NCBI RefSeq assembly: GCF_900312815.1
Contig: NZ_OMPE01000009.1
Coordinates: 1,426,001-1,490,000 of the forward strand
Source: Aquimarina sp. AU474
GTDB taxonomy: Bacteria > Bacteroidota > Bacteroidia > Flavobacteriales > Flavobacteriaceae
Direction: 5' to 3'
Length of the DNA: 64,000 bases
Part shown: positions 1 to 9,292 of the stretch, one piece after another
Numbering within the stretch: position 1 is the first letter of the stretch
Layout of the letters: each line of letters starts with the position of its first letter
Position numbers and translations under genes: made by a program
Notes under the pieces: generated by a model
Database searches by the model: none
What the model saw: the letters and a program-made list of their open reading frames with translations, nothing else
Told to the model about the DNA's origin: nothing

Positions 1-462
1 GAAAGTGAAACCCCTGATATGCATATTATTTCAACACAAACAGAAGGGCAAAGAGATCTTAAAGCCAAAATGATGATGAATGCAAATGCATACTTATATC
101 CAAAATTAGATGAGAATAAAATAACCCAAGATGGATCTCCTTTTGTGAAAATTAGAGACTGGGATAAGAAAAATAATAAGATTAAATTTGATTTTGGAGT
201 GCCTATTGTTAGAAAAGATACAGTGCCAGATACTATCCCTAATATTAAGTTTAATAATATTAAATCTAGAAAAGCCTTAAAAGCAACATTCTATGGTAAT
301 TATAGTATTAGTGACGAGGCTTGGTTGGTTTTATTAGAGTATGCTGATAAAAATAATATTTCTGTAGAGCATAAACCACTTGAAATTTTCTATAATAACC
401 CTATGGCTGGAGGAAATCAAATAGAATGGAAGGCAGAAGTGTTTCTTCCAATTAAAGAGTAG
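1..462 (+). CDS. GyrI-like / AraC effector-binding domain protein (3' part)
   Basis: The reading frame is open from base 1, so this is the C-terminal ~153 residues of a longer gene. The fragment shows the alternating beta-strand pattern of the GyrI-like small-molecule binding fold: an LKAKMMMNANAYLYPKLDE segment, a KATFYGNYSISDEAWLVLLEYA helix and a final WKAEVFLPIKE strand. In Flavobacteriaceae such domains often end a SRPBCC (polyketide-cyclase-like) protein, which would explain the missing N-terminus. The ligand cannot be predicted. It ends 208 bp before the next gene. The family assignment is from pattern memory, not a search. Confidence 0.7.
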   Translation, partial: ESETPDMHIISTQTEGQRDLKAKMMMNANAYLYPKLDENKITQDGSPFVKIRDWDKKNNKIKFDFGVPIVRKDTVPDTIPNIKFNNIKSRKALKATFYGNYSISDEAWLVLLEYADKNNISVEHKPLEIFYNNPMAGGNQIEWKAEVFLPIKE

Positions 463-670
463 TTAAATAGAGTATTTGTCACTGGTTTATAGAGAATAAC
501 ATTAATTAGTAGCATAGAATAGCATATAAAATACATTTTTGCTTGGAGATTAACACAATAGTTCTGATATTTGTGTGAAATAGAGCCTTTTATTAACCAA
601 TTAAGTATACTGTTCTTAAGTTTTTTATAATATCTCGCCTCGAATAGGACAGTTTATAAATACTCAAAAT

Positions 671-3600
671 ATGGCCAAGAATTATATTATTGCATTCGAT
701 CAAGGTACAACTAGTACTAGAGCAATTGTTTTTGATAATTTAGGAGTAATTTGTGGGATCGCACAAAAAGAACTCACCCAATATTATCCGGAATCAGGAT
801 GGGTAGAACATGACCCTATAGAGATATTTAAACATCAAGAAGAAGTATTTAAAGAGGTTATTAAAAAATCTAAAATATCTGCCCAAGAAGTTGCAGCAAT
901 TGGTATTACCAATCAACGGGAAACCACAGTAGTTTGGGATAAAAATACAGGAGAACCTATTTACAATGCCATAGTCTGGTTAGATAAACGTACCACCAAA
1001 ATTTGCGAAAATCTTAAACAGAGTGGACTAAGTGATTATGTTTCAAAAAATACTGGACTAGTAATAGACTCCTATTTTTCTGGGACTAAATTGAAATGGA
1101 TTTTAGACAATGTAGAGGGAGCACGAGAAAAAGCATCTAATGGAGATTTGCTATTTGGAACTATAGATACTTGGTTGATTTGGAAATTTACAAATGGGAC
1201 ACACCATGTTACAGATCATTCTAATGCTTCAAGAACAATGCTATACAATATTCTAAGTCTAGAGTGGGATGATACATTGTTAAAAGCTATGGATATTCCT
1301 AAATCAATATTACCTACTGTACAATATTCTTCATCAGATTTTGGAGCAATTAACTATAATGGTAAAGATATTCCGATATATGGAGTAGCCGGGGATCAAC
1401 AAGCCTCATTATTTGGTCAAGGAGGATATAAATCAGGAATAGCTAAAAACACCTATGGTACAGGGTGTTTTATGTTACTTAATACTGGTAAAAAGCCCTA
1501 CGAGTCTCAAAACGGCTTGTTAACTACTTTATGTTGTAGTTTGCCCGATGATAATGTAAAGTATGCTTTAGAAGGAAGTATTTTTGTAGGTGGAGCCTCG
1601 ATACAATGGTTAAGAGATAAACTTCAGGTAATTAATAAGGCTAGTGAAACAGAGGAAATATGTAAATCTACCAATACTACTGATGATTTATATGTTGTGC
1701 CTGCTTTTGCAGGTTTAGGTGCTCCTTATTGGGATATGGAAGCCAAAGGTGCAATATATGGGCTAACTCTAGATTCAGGAAAAAATGAGATTATTAAAGC
1801 TACAGTAGAAGCACTTGCATATCAAACAAGAGATGTTCTGGAAGCAATGGTTGAAGACAGCGGTAAACAAATGAAAGAACTCAAAGTAGATGGAGGAGCA
1901 TCTGCTAATAATTATTTGATGCAATTTCAAGCTGATATTCTCAATGTATCTGTCGATCGTCCCAGAATGCTGGAAATTACGGCTTTGGGAGCAGCTTTTT
2001 TGGCTGGTATTAAAGCAGGTATATGGAATAAAAAAGATATTTCTAATATAAGAGCTATTGATACGGTTTTTAAACCGGAAATGACAGCGCACGAAAGAAG
2101 TCGTAAATATACTGGATGGCAACAAGCTGTTGCCCGTACAAAAACGACCAATAAAAATATGTTGGCTGTAAAAGAAGAAGGACCAATACGTTTTTCTGTT
2201 TTGGATCGAGGAGTACAGATACGGAAAGCCAAAAATGAAAAATATGACCTCGTTATTATAGGAGGAGGAGTTACAGGAGCAGGGATAGCTCTTGATGCAG
2301 CATCTAGGGGATTAAAGATATGTCTTGTAGAAAAAAATGATTTTGCCTCTGGTACCAGTAATAAATCTACCAAACTAATCCATGGCGGATTACGCTACTT
2401 AAAACAGATGGAAATAGGTTTGGTTAAAGAATCGGGTAGCGAGCGAGCTACCGTTCATAAATTGGTTCCTCATCTTGTAGTACCAGAAAAAATGTTATTA
2501 CCCTTAATCGAAGGAGGTACCTACGGAAAATTGATGGCTTCAATAGGTCTTAAAGTTTATGATTTTCTGGCAAATGTTGAAGGAGAAGATCAGAGAAAAA
2601 TGTTGAGCGTAGAAGAAACTAAAACCAAAGAGCCGTTGCTAAATACCAAAGGACTTACAGGAGGAGGATACTATGCAGAGTATAGAACAGATGATGCCAG
2701 ACTAACCGTAGAGTTGTTAAAAAAAGCAGCTTCTTTTGGTGCCAACGGTATCAACTATTGTGAGATGACTTCATTTAATTATGATGATAATGGGAAAATT
2801 AAAAGCCTTCAATGCCTTGATCATAATACTAAAGAATCATTTGTAATCCAATCGAGAAATTATGTCTCTGCCGCTGGACCATGGGTAGATTTATTAAGGG
2901 AGAAGGATCATTCTATGAATAACAAATATCTTCATCTTACCAAGGGTGTGCATTTGGTTTTTTCTAGAGAACGATTTCCATTAACACAATCTATATATTT
3001 TGATGTGCCAGATGGCAGGATGATATTTGCAATTCCAAGAGGAAGAGCAACATATGTAGGAACTACAGATACGAATTACAGTGCAAGTTTAAATCGAGTA
3101 GTAGCAACAAATGAAGATGCATCATATCTTCTTGATGCAGTTAATCATATGTTTCCCCGTTTAGAACTCACTATTTCTGATATAGAATCAAATTGGGCAG
3201 GCTTAAGACCTTTGATTCATGAAGATGGAAAAGATCCTTCAGAACTATCCAGAAAAGATGAAATATTTGTATCAGAAACAGGGTTAATATCGATTGCGGG
3301 GGGTAAATTAACGGGGTATAGAAAAATGGCGCAAAGAGTTATTGATACTGTACTTAAAACCATGAGTAATAAGAAAAGAGAAACCTTTTCTAAATCGTAT
3401 ACTCAACAAATACAACTCACTAGTGATCCAATGAACACTAGTGAAGAAGTAAGCACTTATATGAATCAAGTAACTCAACAACTTAAAGATATTAAGATAG
3501 AGGATCCCTATTACAGTTGGTATTTGGTTTCGACCTATGGAAAACAAGCAGATATTATTATGAACAAGGTAAATTATTTCCTTAATGATGCTGTTGAAGA

Positions 3601-3850
3601 AAGATTGATTAGAGCCGAATTATGGTATAGTGTCCACCATGAGATGACGAATGGCTTAGCAGATTTTTTTGTGAGAAGAACGGGTAGATTATATTTTGAT
3701 ATTTATAGTATACATCAGTACCGATCAATAATAGAGGAAGATCTAATAAAATATTTAAAATGGGATGAGATACGTTTGGATAATGAAAACAAATATTTAA
3801 ATATGCTTTTAGAAGATGCTACTACTTATTACAAAAAGGAATTTAGTTAA
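671..3850 (+). CDS. glpK-glpD: Fused glycerol kinase - glycerol-3-phosphate dehydrogenase (GlpK-GlpD)
   Basis: One uninterrupted 1059-residue frame carries two complete enzymes. Residues ~1-490 are an FGGY kinase: the N-terminal ATP loop FDQGTTSTRAIVFD, GITNQRET, WLDKRTT, GTGCFMLLNTG and the C-terminal LKVDGGASANNYLMQFQADI match GlpK. After a ~30-residue linker, residues ~521-1059 are FAD-dependent GlpD: IIGGGVTGAGIALDAASRG (FAD Rossmann, ~531), STKLIHGGLRYL, and a DAO C-terminal helical domain ending the protein. Each half has the usual ~500-residue length. Together they would phosphorylate glycerol and oxidise the product to dihydroxyacetone phosphate, passing electrons to quinone at the membrane. 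GlpK and GlpD are normally separate genes. No glpF follows. The stop-free join should be confirmed against raw reads. Confidence 0.93.
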   Translation: MAKNYIIAFDQGTTSTRAIVFDNLGVICGIAQKELTQYYPESGWVEHDPIEIFKHQEEVFKEVIKKSKISAQEVAAIGITNQRETTVVWDKNTGEPIYNAIVWLDKRTTKICENLKQSGLSDYVSKNTGLVIDSYFSGTKLKWILDNVEGAREKASNGDLLFGTIDTWLIWKFTNGTHHVTDHSNASRTMLYNILSLEWDDTLLKAMDIPKSILPTVQYSSSDFGAINYNGKDIPIYGVAGDQQASLFGQGGYKSGIAKNTYGTGCFMLLNTGKKPYESQNGLLTTLCCSLPDDNVKYALEGSIFVGGASIQWLRDKLQVINKASETEEICKSTNTTDDLYVVPAFAGLGAPYWDMEAKGAIYGLTLDSGKNEIIKATVEALAYQTRDVLEAMVEDSGKQMKELKVDGGASANNYLMQFQADILNVSVDRPRMLEITALGAAFLAGIKAGIWNKKDISNIRAIDTVFKPEMTAHERSRKYTGWQQAVARTKTTNKNMLAVKEEGPIRFSVLDRGVQIRKAKNEKYDLVIIGGGVTGAGIALDAASRGLKICLVEKNDFASGTSNKSTKLIHGGLRYLKQMEIGLVKESGSERATVHKLVPHLVVPEKMLLPLIEGGTYGKLMASIGLKVYDFLANVEGEDQRKMLSVEETKTKEPLLNTKGLTGGGYYAEYRTDDARLTVELLKKAASFGANGINYCEMTSFNYDDNGKIKSLQCLDHNTKESFVIQSRNYVSAAGPWVDLLREKDHSMNNKYLHLTKGVHLVFSRERFPLTQSIYFDVPDGRMIFAIPRGRATYVGTTDTNYSASLNRVVATNEDASYLLDAVNHMFPRLELTISDIESNWAGLRPLIHEDGKDPSELSRKDEIFVSETGLISIAGGKLTGYRKMAQRVIDTVLKTMSNKKRETFSKSYTQQIQLTSDPMNTSEEVSTYMNQVTQQLKDIKIEDPYYSWYLVSTYGKQADIIMNKVNYFLNDAVEERLIRAELWYSVHHEMTNGLADFFVRRTGRLYFDIYSIHQYRSIIEEDLIKYLKWDEIRLDNENKYLNMLLEDATTYYKKEFS

Positions 3851-3860
3851 ATAACTATTC

Positions 3861-4745
3861 TTAGAATCTGCCAACAACTCCAAGTTGTCCGGCGCCTAAG
3901 CTAAGATTCCATTTAATTTTATTTTTCTTATGACCATAAACATAACGCTCTTTCTTTTTTAAATAATTATCGATACCGTCGACTACAAAAACACTTATGG
4001 CTACTCCTAATACCACATCAGTAAGCCAATGTGCGCCAGCCCATAAACGAGAGACAGGAGAAAGTAAACCAATGGCAAAGATACCTCCCTTTAGATATGG
4101 GTTTTTAAATTGTTTACCAATAGCATATGCTGTAGTAAATGCTAGTATCGCATGCCCAGATGGAAAAGAATGAAAACCAGCCTCACTTGACCAAAATCGA
4201 AAACTAAGGTTGCCTTCGCCAGTGGTAGGCCTAGCACGTCCTACTAGAGTTTTACTTACGGTTTGAAGGATACCTCCTGCGGTTGCAGATGCTATGAGTA
4301 GGACGCCTGTTCTGCGAATTTTTTCATTTTTGGTAATTAACCCCATGGCATAAACACTCGTTGTAAGACCATAATTAAAAAGAGGTTTCCCAAATCTAAA
4401 ACTAGCATCAGTAACAAAATCTGGTACACCTTCTGCTTGATTTGTAAAATACTCATTTGCAGGTTCATCTAGTGCCAATAAGGCTGCGGTTCCTACTACT
4501 ACCCCACCAAAAGTAATCCAATCTTTCTGTTTCCATTTAAAAGGCTGCGTATATGCATGTTTTACACCGCCATACACAGATAGACCGTCATATTTGATCA
4601 TTTGCCAGGTATTCATTTTACTTTGAGAAACTGGAGTGTTTAAAGTGTCTTTAGTGTGTTGAGGTATACTATCATTTTGTGAGTAAGCGATATGTGTAAC
4701 AAGGATTAATAAGATAGTTACAAGTAGGGTTTTGATAGATGTCAT
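3861..4745 (-). CDS. PAP2-family phosphatase, membrane protein
   Basis: This 294-residue protein starts with a signal-like segment (residues ~5-22, ending AYSQ) and has several membrane helices. The three acid-phosphatase signatures are present: KTLVGRARP (165-173, K-x6-RP), PSGH (195-198) and SRLWAGAHWLTD (232-243, SR-x5-H-x3-D). This is the PAP2 set, with the two catalytic histidines. The family dephosphorylates lipid phosphates such as phosphatidic acid, phosphatidylglycerol phosphate or undecaprenyl pyrophosphate, facing the periplasm. The exact substrate is unknown. It converges with the glpK-glpD fusion, with only 10 bp between the stops. Confidence 0.9.
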   Translation of the reverse strand: MTSIKTLLVTILLILVTHIAYSQNDSIPQHTKDTLNTPVSQSKMNTWQMIKYDGLSVYGGVKHAYTQPFKWKQKDWITFGGVVVGTAALLALDEPANEYFTNQAEGVPDFVTDASFRFGKPLFNYGLTTSVYAMGLITKNEKIRRTGVLLIASATAGGILQTVSKTLVGRARPTTGEGNLSFRFWSSEAGFHSFPSGHAILAFTTAYAIGKQFKNPYLKGGIFAIGLLSPVSRLWAGAHWLTDVVLGVAISVFVVDGIDNYLKKKERYVYGHKKNKIKWNLSLGAGQLGVVGRF

Positions 4746-5075
4746 AGTACAGGTTTACCTAACAAAAATAATAACTTATTCATAATAATACTTATAACAA
4801 TCTGAGTAAAAAACTAAAAATCTACATAAAGCAAGTATTTTATCCTTGTTTCTCCATGACTTTATTGAATGAATTTGATAAATATTTCTACCGGGTATTT
4901 TTACCTATTTAGGCAATTTCAATATTAGTACTGAAAAAAAAATCAAATATGATTCGCAATTTTGATAGGAGTTCAGTACTTCTTTTTCTGAATTCTATCA
5001 TACGTATATTATTTCTCTTGGGGTAATCCGAAAACCCATTAATCGAGTAGGAACAAAATTCTAAATAACATTAAG
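4746..5075. other. 330-bp intergenic region with nested inverted repeats
   Basis: No ORF is credible here. Two overlapping inverted repeats are visible. AGTACTGAA (4927-4935) pairs with TTCAGTACT (4972-4980). GATAGGAGTTCAG (4964-4976) pairs with CTGAATTCTATC (4988-4999). They share the TTCAG arm, so they cannot form together. The region lies between the divergent PAP2 gene and the DUF1842-like gene and presumably contains both promoters. No clear TAnnTTTG box was seen. Confidence 0.5.
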
Positions 5076-5486
5076 ATGAGTACAAAAGAACTTGAATTAA
5101 GCCCAGCGATTGCAGGAGCGTATTTAACAAAGGGTACAATAGGAAATGTTGGCACACCTGGAGCTCCTGTAGTCCATTTTTCTTTGGTAGTAGTACCTTC
5201 AAAAAACACCGTTTCCGGTACAGTTGAAATTACTCAGGCTATAGAAGGTGGGAGTGTTACAATTGATAATGTAAAAGGAAGTATCCGTCCTACTGGATTT
5301 GGGAAAATTACTAAAATAGTGAGTTTAGAAGGAGAGTATCTTCAACCATTCCCACCTCCTGCTATCGGGTTTATTGAGCAGAAATTTTTTGCTCATATGG
5401 ATATTGACGATAGCTGGAACGGACAAGGAGGGTTTTCTTATGCAGGACGAAAAGTTAACAATGTACCAGTAAAATCCGAGAATTAG
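5076..5486 (+). CDS. Small DUF1842-like protein
   Basis: A 136-residue protein without signal peptide or membrane segment. The core (GAPVVHFSLVVVPSKNTVSG then TVEITQAI) resembles the beta-sandwich proteins annotated DUF1842, recognised from memory with moderate certainty. The function of that family is unknown. It is followed at once by a perfect terminator-like hairpin and then, 200 bp later, by the operon of large paralogous proteins. It is probably transcribed separately from that operon. The C-terminus is aromatic and Gly-rich (DDSWNGQGGFSYAGRK). Confidence 0.75.
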   Translation: MSTKELELSPAIAGAYLTKGTIGNVGTPGAPVVHFSLVVVPSKNTVSGTVEITQAIEGGSVTIDNVKGSIRPTGFGKITKIVSLEGEYLQPFPPPAIGFIEQKFFAHMDIDDSWNGQGGFSYAGRKVNNVPVKSEN

Positions 5487-5492
5487 ACATTG

Positions 5493-5528
5493 AAGATAAC
5501 AATGCAATTGCATTGTTATCTTTTTTTT
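5493..5528 (+). terminator. Intrinsic terminator after the DUF1842-like gene
   Basis: A perfect 30-bp palindrome (half-site AAGATAACAATGCAA) is followed by a run of T to 5528, 7 bp after the stop codon. This separates the small gene from the downstream operon. Confidence 0.85.
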
Positions 5529-5690
5529 AACTCAAAAAAATAACATCAAGGGGCACAATAAACACAAATCCTATTATTAGGGGTGAAATTTAAAATTAAA
5601 CTTGTGTTTTTAAGAAACGAGAGTGCTATTATAAGGGCTACGTTTCATATACAGGCGCTATTGATGTAACAATCATTATAAACTTGAATT

Positions 5691-7499
5691 ATGAACACTA
5701 CAAACACGAGTAACGACTCTATAAAAGAAGATGAAATTGAAAATTCTTCTACTTCAGAAGTAGGAACTATACTATCTGCGACAGCTCAAAATAACATTTC
5801 AAAAGATTGTAAAATCACTAATTCTACTGATGCAAATGCTAAAATAATTCTACCTACAACTGCGCAAACTAATACTAGTGAGAGTTTAGTCGAAGCATAC
5901 AATCAAAGTATCGAAATATTAGCACTAAAAAATGGCGGCCAAATCATTAATAAAGGAAATGATGGAACTGTTACTTTGGATCAAACGTATACAGATCCTT
6001 CCACAGGTCAATCTACCTATTCAACAATATACAACCTATTGATTAGTACTTCAGATTGGTTTTATCCTATTGCGAACAATATAGTAGAAGTCGCAAATAA
6101 TAGCTATCCAGATCAGACTGTTAATAGTACGAATCAAACAGCAATGACCGAGGCTAGTAGTTTTTATCAAACAATATCTGTTTATCCTACTTCTAAATTA
6201 GCAACAGATTTTGAGAAAGCAATGAAATCGGGTATCTCTTCTGCACAAGCACAAGCAAATGGAAACCCAGGATCTTCCCAAAATATTGCCCAAACATTGA
6301 ATGATGCGGTGAATACTTTTTTTCAAAGCACTAAAAATTATAGGCATGTTACCATGTCTGATTTTATGGCGATTGATACTTATTACAAGAAATTTCCATT
6401 TGTATGGTCTAAATACTCAAAAGCTGTAACCTATTATTTATATAGTAGTGACGGAAAAACAAAACAATTTATAGGAACAATTACACTTAATAAACCGTCT
6501 CAAATTAATATAGCAAGTAATAACGGAGGGTATACATGTACATTTTCACCGGCTAAAAACCCTAATGACCTGAAATCTGTGGATGTCGATACAACAGATA
6601 CTAAAGCACTCACCTATCTAAATGGAATATTTGTAGATGATGTAAACAAAGACATTCCGGGTATTGCAGTGAAAGGTATTTTTCAATTACGAAATTTATT
6701 TAGCAATGATCCTAAAGATGTCGAAGTGATTCCTGTTTTAACAGGTACAATTAATGGAATTACGTGTTTAGGTAGAGATGAAAGTCAAACAACAAAAGAT
6801 AATCCTAAAAGCTTTAAGCAAATAATTGATTTGATTCTTGAAATTGGTGCAGGGATTGTTTTTATTCCAGCTACTATTGTCTTAATCCGAACATACTACT
6901 TGTGGATAAGAGATCGAAATGTACCTACAACAAGACAAGAACTTGATGCTCTCGAAGGGCGTCTTAATAATCAACTCAATGATGAATTGAATGATCTTTA
7001 TGCTGACCTTACTGCTGGTCGTATGTCACCACCATCTAGTATTAGTGATGGGTTAAGTAGTCTATCGAGTAGTCAAGATTCCCTTATGAGTGTTTCTTCT
7101 TTGCGAGATCTGTCTTCTAGTCAATCAATTTTAGCTGATAGATTGGGGGTTTTAGATCGATATGCTTCTTCCTTTTCTTCTGAACAAAGTATAGAAATGC
7201 AAGAATTAGGGACCAGATTAAGTGACCTTTCTGCAGAAGTAAACTTTGATTCACCACCACCTAGTTTAAGTGACCTTAGTAGTTTAACTTCTTCTTTCGG
7301 GAGTTTATCTATAGATATAAGCGATTTAACAAGTAGTGTGAGTAGTGGTATTTCAGAGCATGATCTGCGTTCTCTTGACGATATGCGATCAGAAACCAGT
7401 TCAATTATAAGTGATGTTTCAGCATCAGTGAAAGATGATTCTGAACTTTCTGAAGATAGCGATCCCGAATCAGATGGCATTTTTCCAATAGAAGAGTAA
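5691..7499 (+). CDS. Large paralogous protein A with central hydrophobic segment and Ser-rich tail
   Basis: This 602-residue protein has no recognised family and no N-terminal signal peptide. Residues ~1-380 form a beta/alpha region shared with the next gene product: DCKITNSTDA near 40, an EASSFYQTISVYPTSKLATD block, KKFPFVWSKY, FVDDVNKDIPGIAVKGIFQL, and LTGTINGITCLG just before the membrane. Residues ~385-406 (GAGIVFIPATIVLIRTYYLW) are a probable transmembrane helix. Residues ~407-602 are a low-complexity tail very rich in Ser, Asp and Leu. It is first in an apparent operon with two paralogues and the borosin-type methyltransferase. Whether it is a substrate, scaffold or toxin is unknown. 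Confidence 0.85.
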   Translation: MNTTNTSNDSIKEDEIENSSTSEVGTILSATAQNNISKDCKITNSTDANAKIILPTTAQTNTSESLVEAYNQSIEILALKNGGQIINKGNDGTVTLDQTYTDPSTGQSTYSTIYNLLISTSDWFYPIANNIVEVANNSYPDQTVNSTNQTAMTEASSFYQTISVYPTSKLATDFEKAMKSGISSAQAQANGNPGSSQNIAQTLNDAVNTFFQSTKNYRHVTMSDFMAIDTYYKKFPFVWSKYSKAVTYYLYSSDGKTKQFIGTITLNKPSQINIASNNGGYTCTFSPAKNPNDLKSVDVDTTDTKALTYLNGIFVDDVNKDIPGIAVKGIFQLRNLFSNDPKDVEVIPVLTGTINGITCLGRDESQTTKDNPKSFKQIIDLILEIGAGIVFIPATIVLIRTYYLWIRDRNVPTTRQELDALEGRLNNQLNDELNDLYADLTAGRMSPPSSISDGLSSLSSSQDSLMSVSSLRDLSSSQSILADRLGVLDRYASSFSSEQSIEMQELGTRLSDLSAEVNFDSPPPSLSDLSSLTSSFGSLSIDISDLTSSVSSGISEHDLRSLDDMRSETSSIISDVSASVKDDSELSEDSDPESDGIFPIEE

Positions 7500-7543
7500 A
7501 CCAACATACTTTAAAAATCTTAAAACCTAAAAAAATAAAAACA

Positions 7544-9259
7544 ATGGAAAATCAAAGCATAGGAGATTTGGATACTTTAACCAAATCTAAAGAACAATCT
7601 AAAAATTGTAGCGTAACTAATAATAGTTCACAAGATGTAGTTGTTGTTTTACCAATAGCAGGACAAACACCAGGACCAGATAACTCGGCTACAGTTGTTA
7701 AAGGACTAGATCTGGAAGTATTGAACACTACAGATGGCACTGCAATTATTGCAAAAGATAAAAGTGCATCAGTAGTTTTAGATATGATGTATAAAGACTC
7801 TGATACCGGTGAAGAAAAATGGTCTTCGATTTATGATTTGATAATTAGTTCTAGCTCCTGGTATATGCCCGTAGCTAATCATTCTGCCAGTGCTATATTA
7901 GGACCTTTTGAGCCTGTTACAGCTTCGTCTGATGATGAAACGGCAATGCAACAAGCTGCTACATTTTATCAAACAATAATAGCATATCCAAACTCGAAAC
8001 TTGCTTCAGATTATGTCGCCGCTATGAAACAATCTCAAACAGATGCAAGTTCTAAGGCCGACGGTAGTTCTGGATCTTCTCAAAATGTGGCAGATTCATT
8101 AAGTGATAGTGTACAAAAGTTCTTTGAAGGTACTAAGGAATTCAAAAAAGTAACCTTACCTGTTTTGGTTGCAATGGAAGATTACTACAGGGATTTTTCT
8201 TTTGTTTGGAGTCAATATAAATCAACAACATATAACATTTATAAATCAAATGGAGATCAACTAGGAAAGGTAACTTTTACAAAACCTGACACTATTGATG
8301 TAACTAAAGATAATGGAGGATATACGATAACCTATACCTCTTCTGATGAGAAAACTACTAAAAATCTTATCTATTCTGATAGTTTATTTGTAGATGATGT
8401 AAATTCTGATACTCCGAGTATTGCACTTAAAGGAACTTTTCAATTAAAGGGAGTTGTTAATGCAACTTCAGATGCTACAATGATTACTATGTTAACAGGA
8501 GTTATAGGAGCAGATACGTGTTTAGGAGTAGATTTTGAAATCAAAAAGGATTCTAAAGGAAATCCAGCTTGGTACAAAACAGATGCTTTTCAGGAGTTTA
8601 TGGCTATAGGTGGTTTGGCTATGTTCGCCATGCTTGCATTAGGTCCTATTAAATGGATTTATGGTAAATGTTTTGGAAAAAAAGCACCTACAACAGAAGA
8701 ACAGTTTAAAAAGATGCAAGATGATATTAAAGCTTCTCTTAAGGAAGAAATAGATACAGCGGTCAAAAAAATATCAGATGGGAAAGGAGAGGTACCTGAT
8801 AATCCGGCAGATGCACTTGAAGAGATGGGAGCTTCTAAAGGGCGTGTTCAAGCTGCCGAAAATGCTGGTAAAATCCAAGAAGGACTAGAATCTGAAGCAA
8901 ATACTCTTGAACAATTAGCAGAATTTGAAGGCGATATGACACCAGACCAACTGGAAACTTTAGAGTCTAATGCAAGTGATCTTAAAGAAATTCAAGATGC
9001 ACTTGATAATGCCCAGTTTAAAGATTTACCAGATGTAGTAAAAGCGCAAACTGAGAAAATGGGAGACTTAAAATCTAATATAAATGATTTTGTCGAAGAA
9101 GTGCAAGAACACCTATCTGCAGAAGCTAAAGCACAAATTGCAGAAAACAAAGCCACTAGTGACAAATTAGTTGATGAAGTAAACGAATCTCAACAGGAAC
9201 AGGAAGAAGAAGCTTCTCAAGATGGTGAGGATGTAGATCCAATCGAACCAGTTGAATGA
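7544..9259 (+). CDS. Large paralogous protein B with central hydrophobic segment and acidic coiled-coil tail
   Basis: A 571-residue paralogue of the preceding protein, 44 bp downstream. The shared blocks occur in the same order: KNCSVTNNSSQDVVVVLP, DLIISSSSWYMPVANHS, QAATFYQTIIAYPNSKLASD, DYYRDFSFVWSQY, LFVDDVNSDTPSIALKGTFQ and LTGVIGADTCLG. A probable membrane helix lies at ~352-374 (GGLAMFAMLALGPIKWIYG). The tail (~375-571) differs from its neighbour: it is a Glu/Ala/Lys-rich, probably coiled-coil, strongly acidic segment ending DPIEPVE. No signal peptide is seen. The divergence of the tails against conserved N-terminal regions suggests that the N-terminal domain is the functional constant part. 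Confidence 0.85.
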   Translation: MENQSIGDLDTLTKSKEQSKNCSVTNNSSQDVVVVLPIAGQTPGPDNSATVVKGLDLEVLNTTDGTAIIAKDKSASVVLDMMYKDSDTGEEKWSSIYDLIISSSSWYMPVANHSASAILGPFEPVTASSDDETAMQQAATFYQTIIAYPNSKLASDYVAAMKQSQTDASSKADGSSGSSQNVADSLSDSVQKFFEGTKEFKKVTLPVLVAMEDYYRDFSFVWSQYKSTTYNIYKSNGDQLGKVTFTKPDTIDVTKDNGGYTITYTSSDEKTTKNLIYSDSLFVDDVNSDTPSIALKGTFQLKGVVNATSDATMITMLTGVIGADTCLGVDFEIKKDSKGNPAWYKTDAFQEFMAIGGLAMFAMLALGPIKWIYGKCFGKKAPTTEEQFKKMQDDIKASLKEEIDTAVKKISDGKGEVPDNPADALEEMGASKGRVQAAENAGKIQEGLESEANTLEQLAEFEGDMTPDQLETLESNASDLKEIQDALDNAQFKDLPDVVKAQTEKMGDLKSNINDFVEEVQEHLSAEAKAQIAENKATSDKLVDEVNESQQEQEEEASQDGEDVDPIEPVE

Positions 9260-9292
9260 TAAATACTAAAACTAAATTTTAAAATTTAAATC

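Noticed and set aside
5000..5075. Possible riboswitch before the DUF1842-like gene
   Set aside because: The stretch shows no fold that I can match to a known class; only the inverted repeats further upstream were kept.
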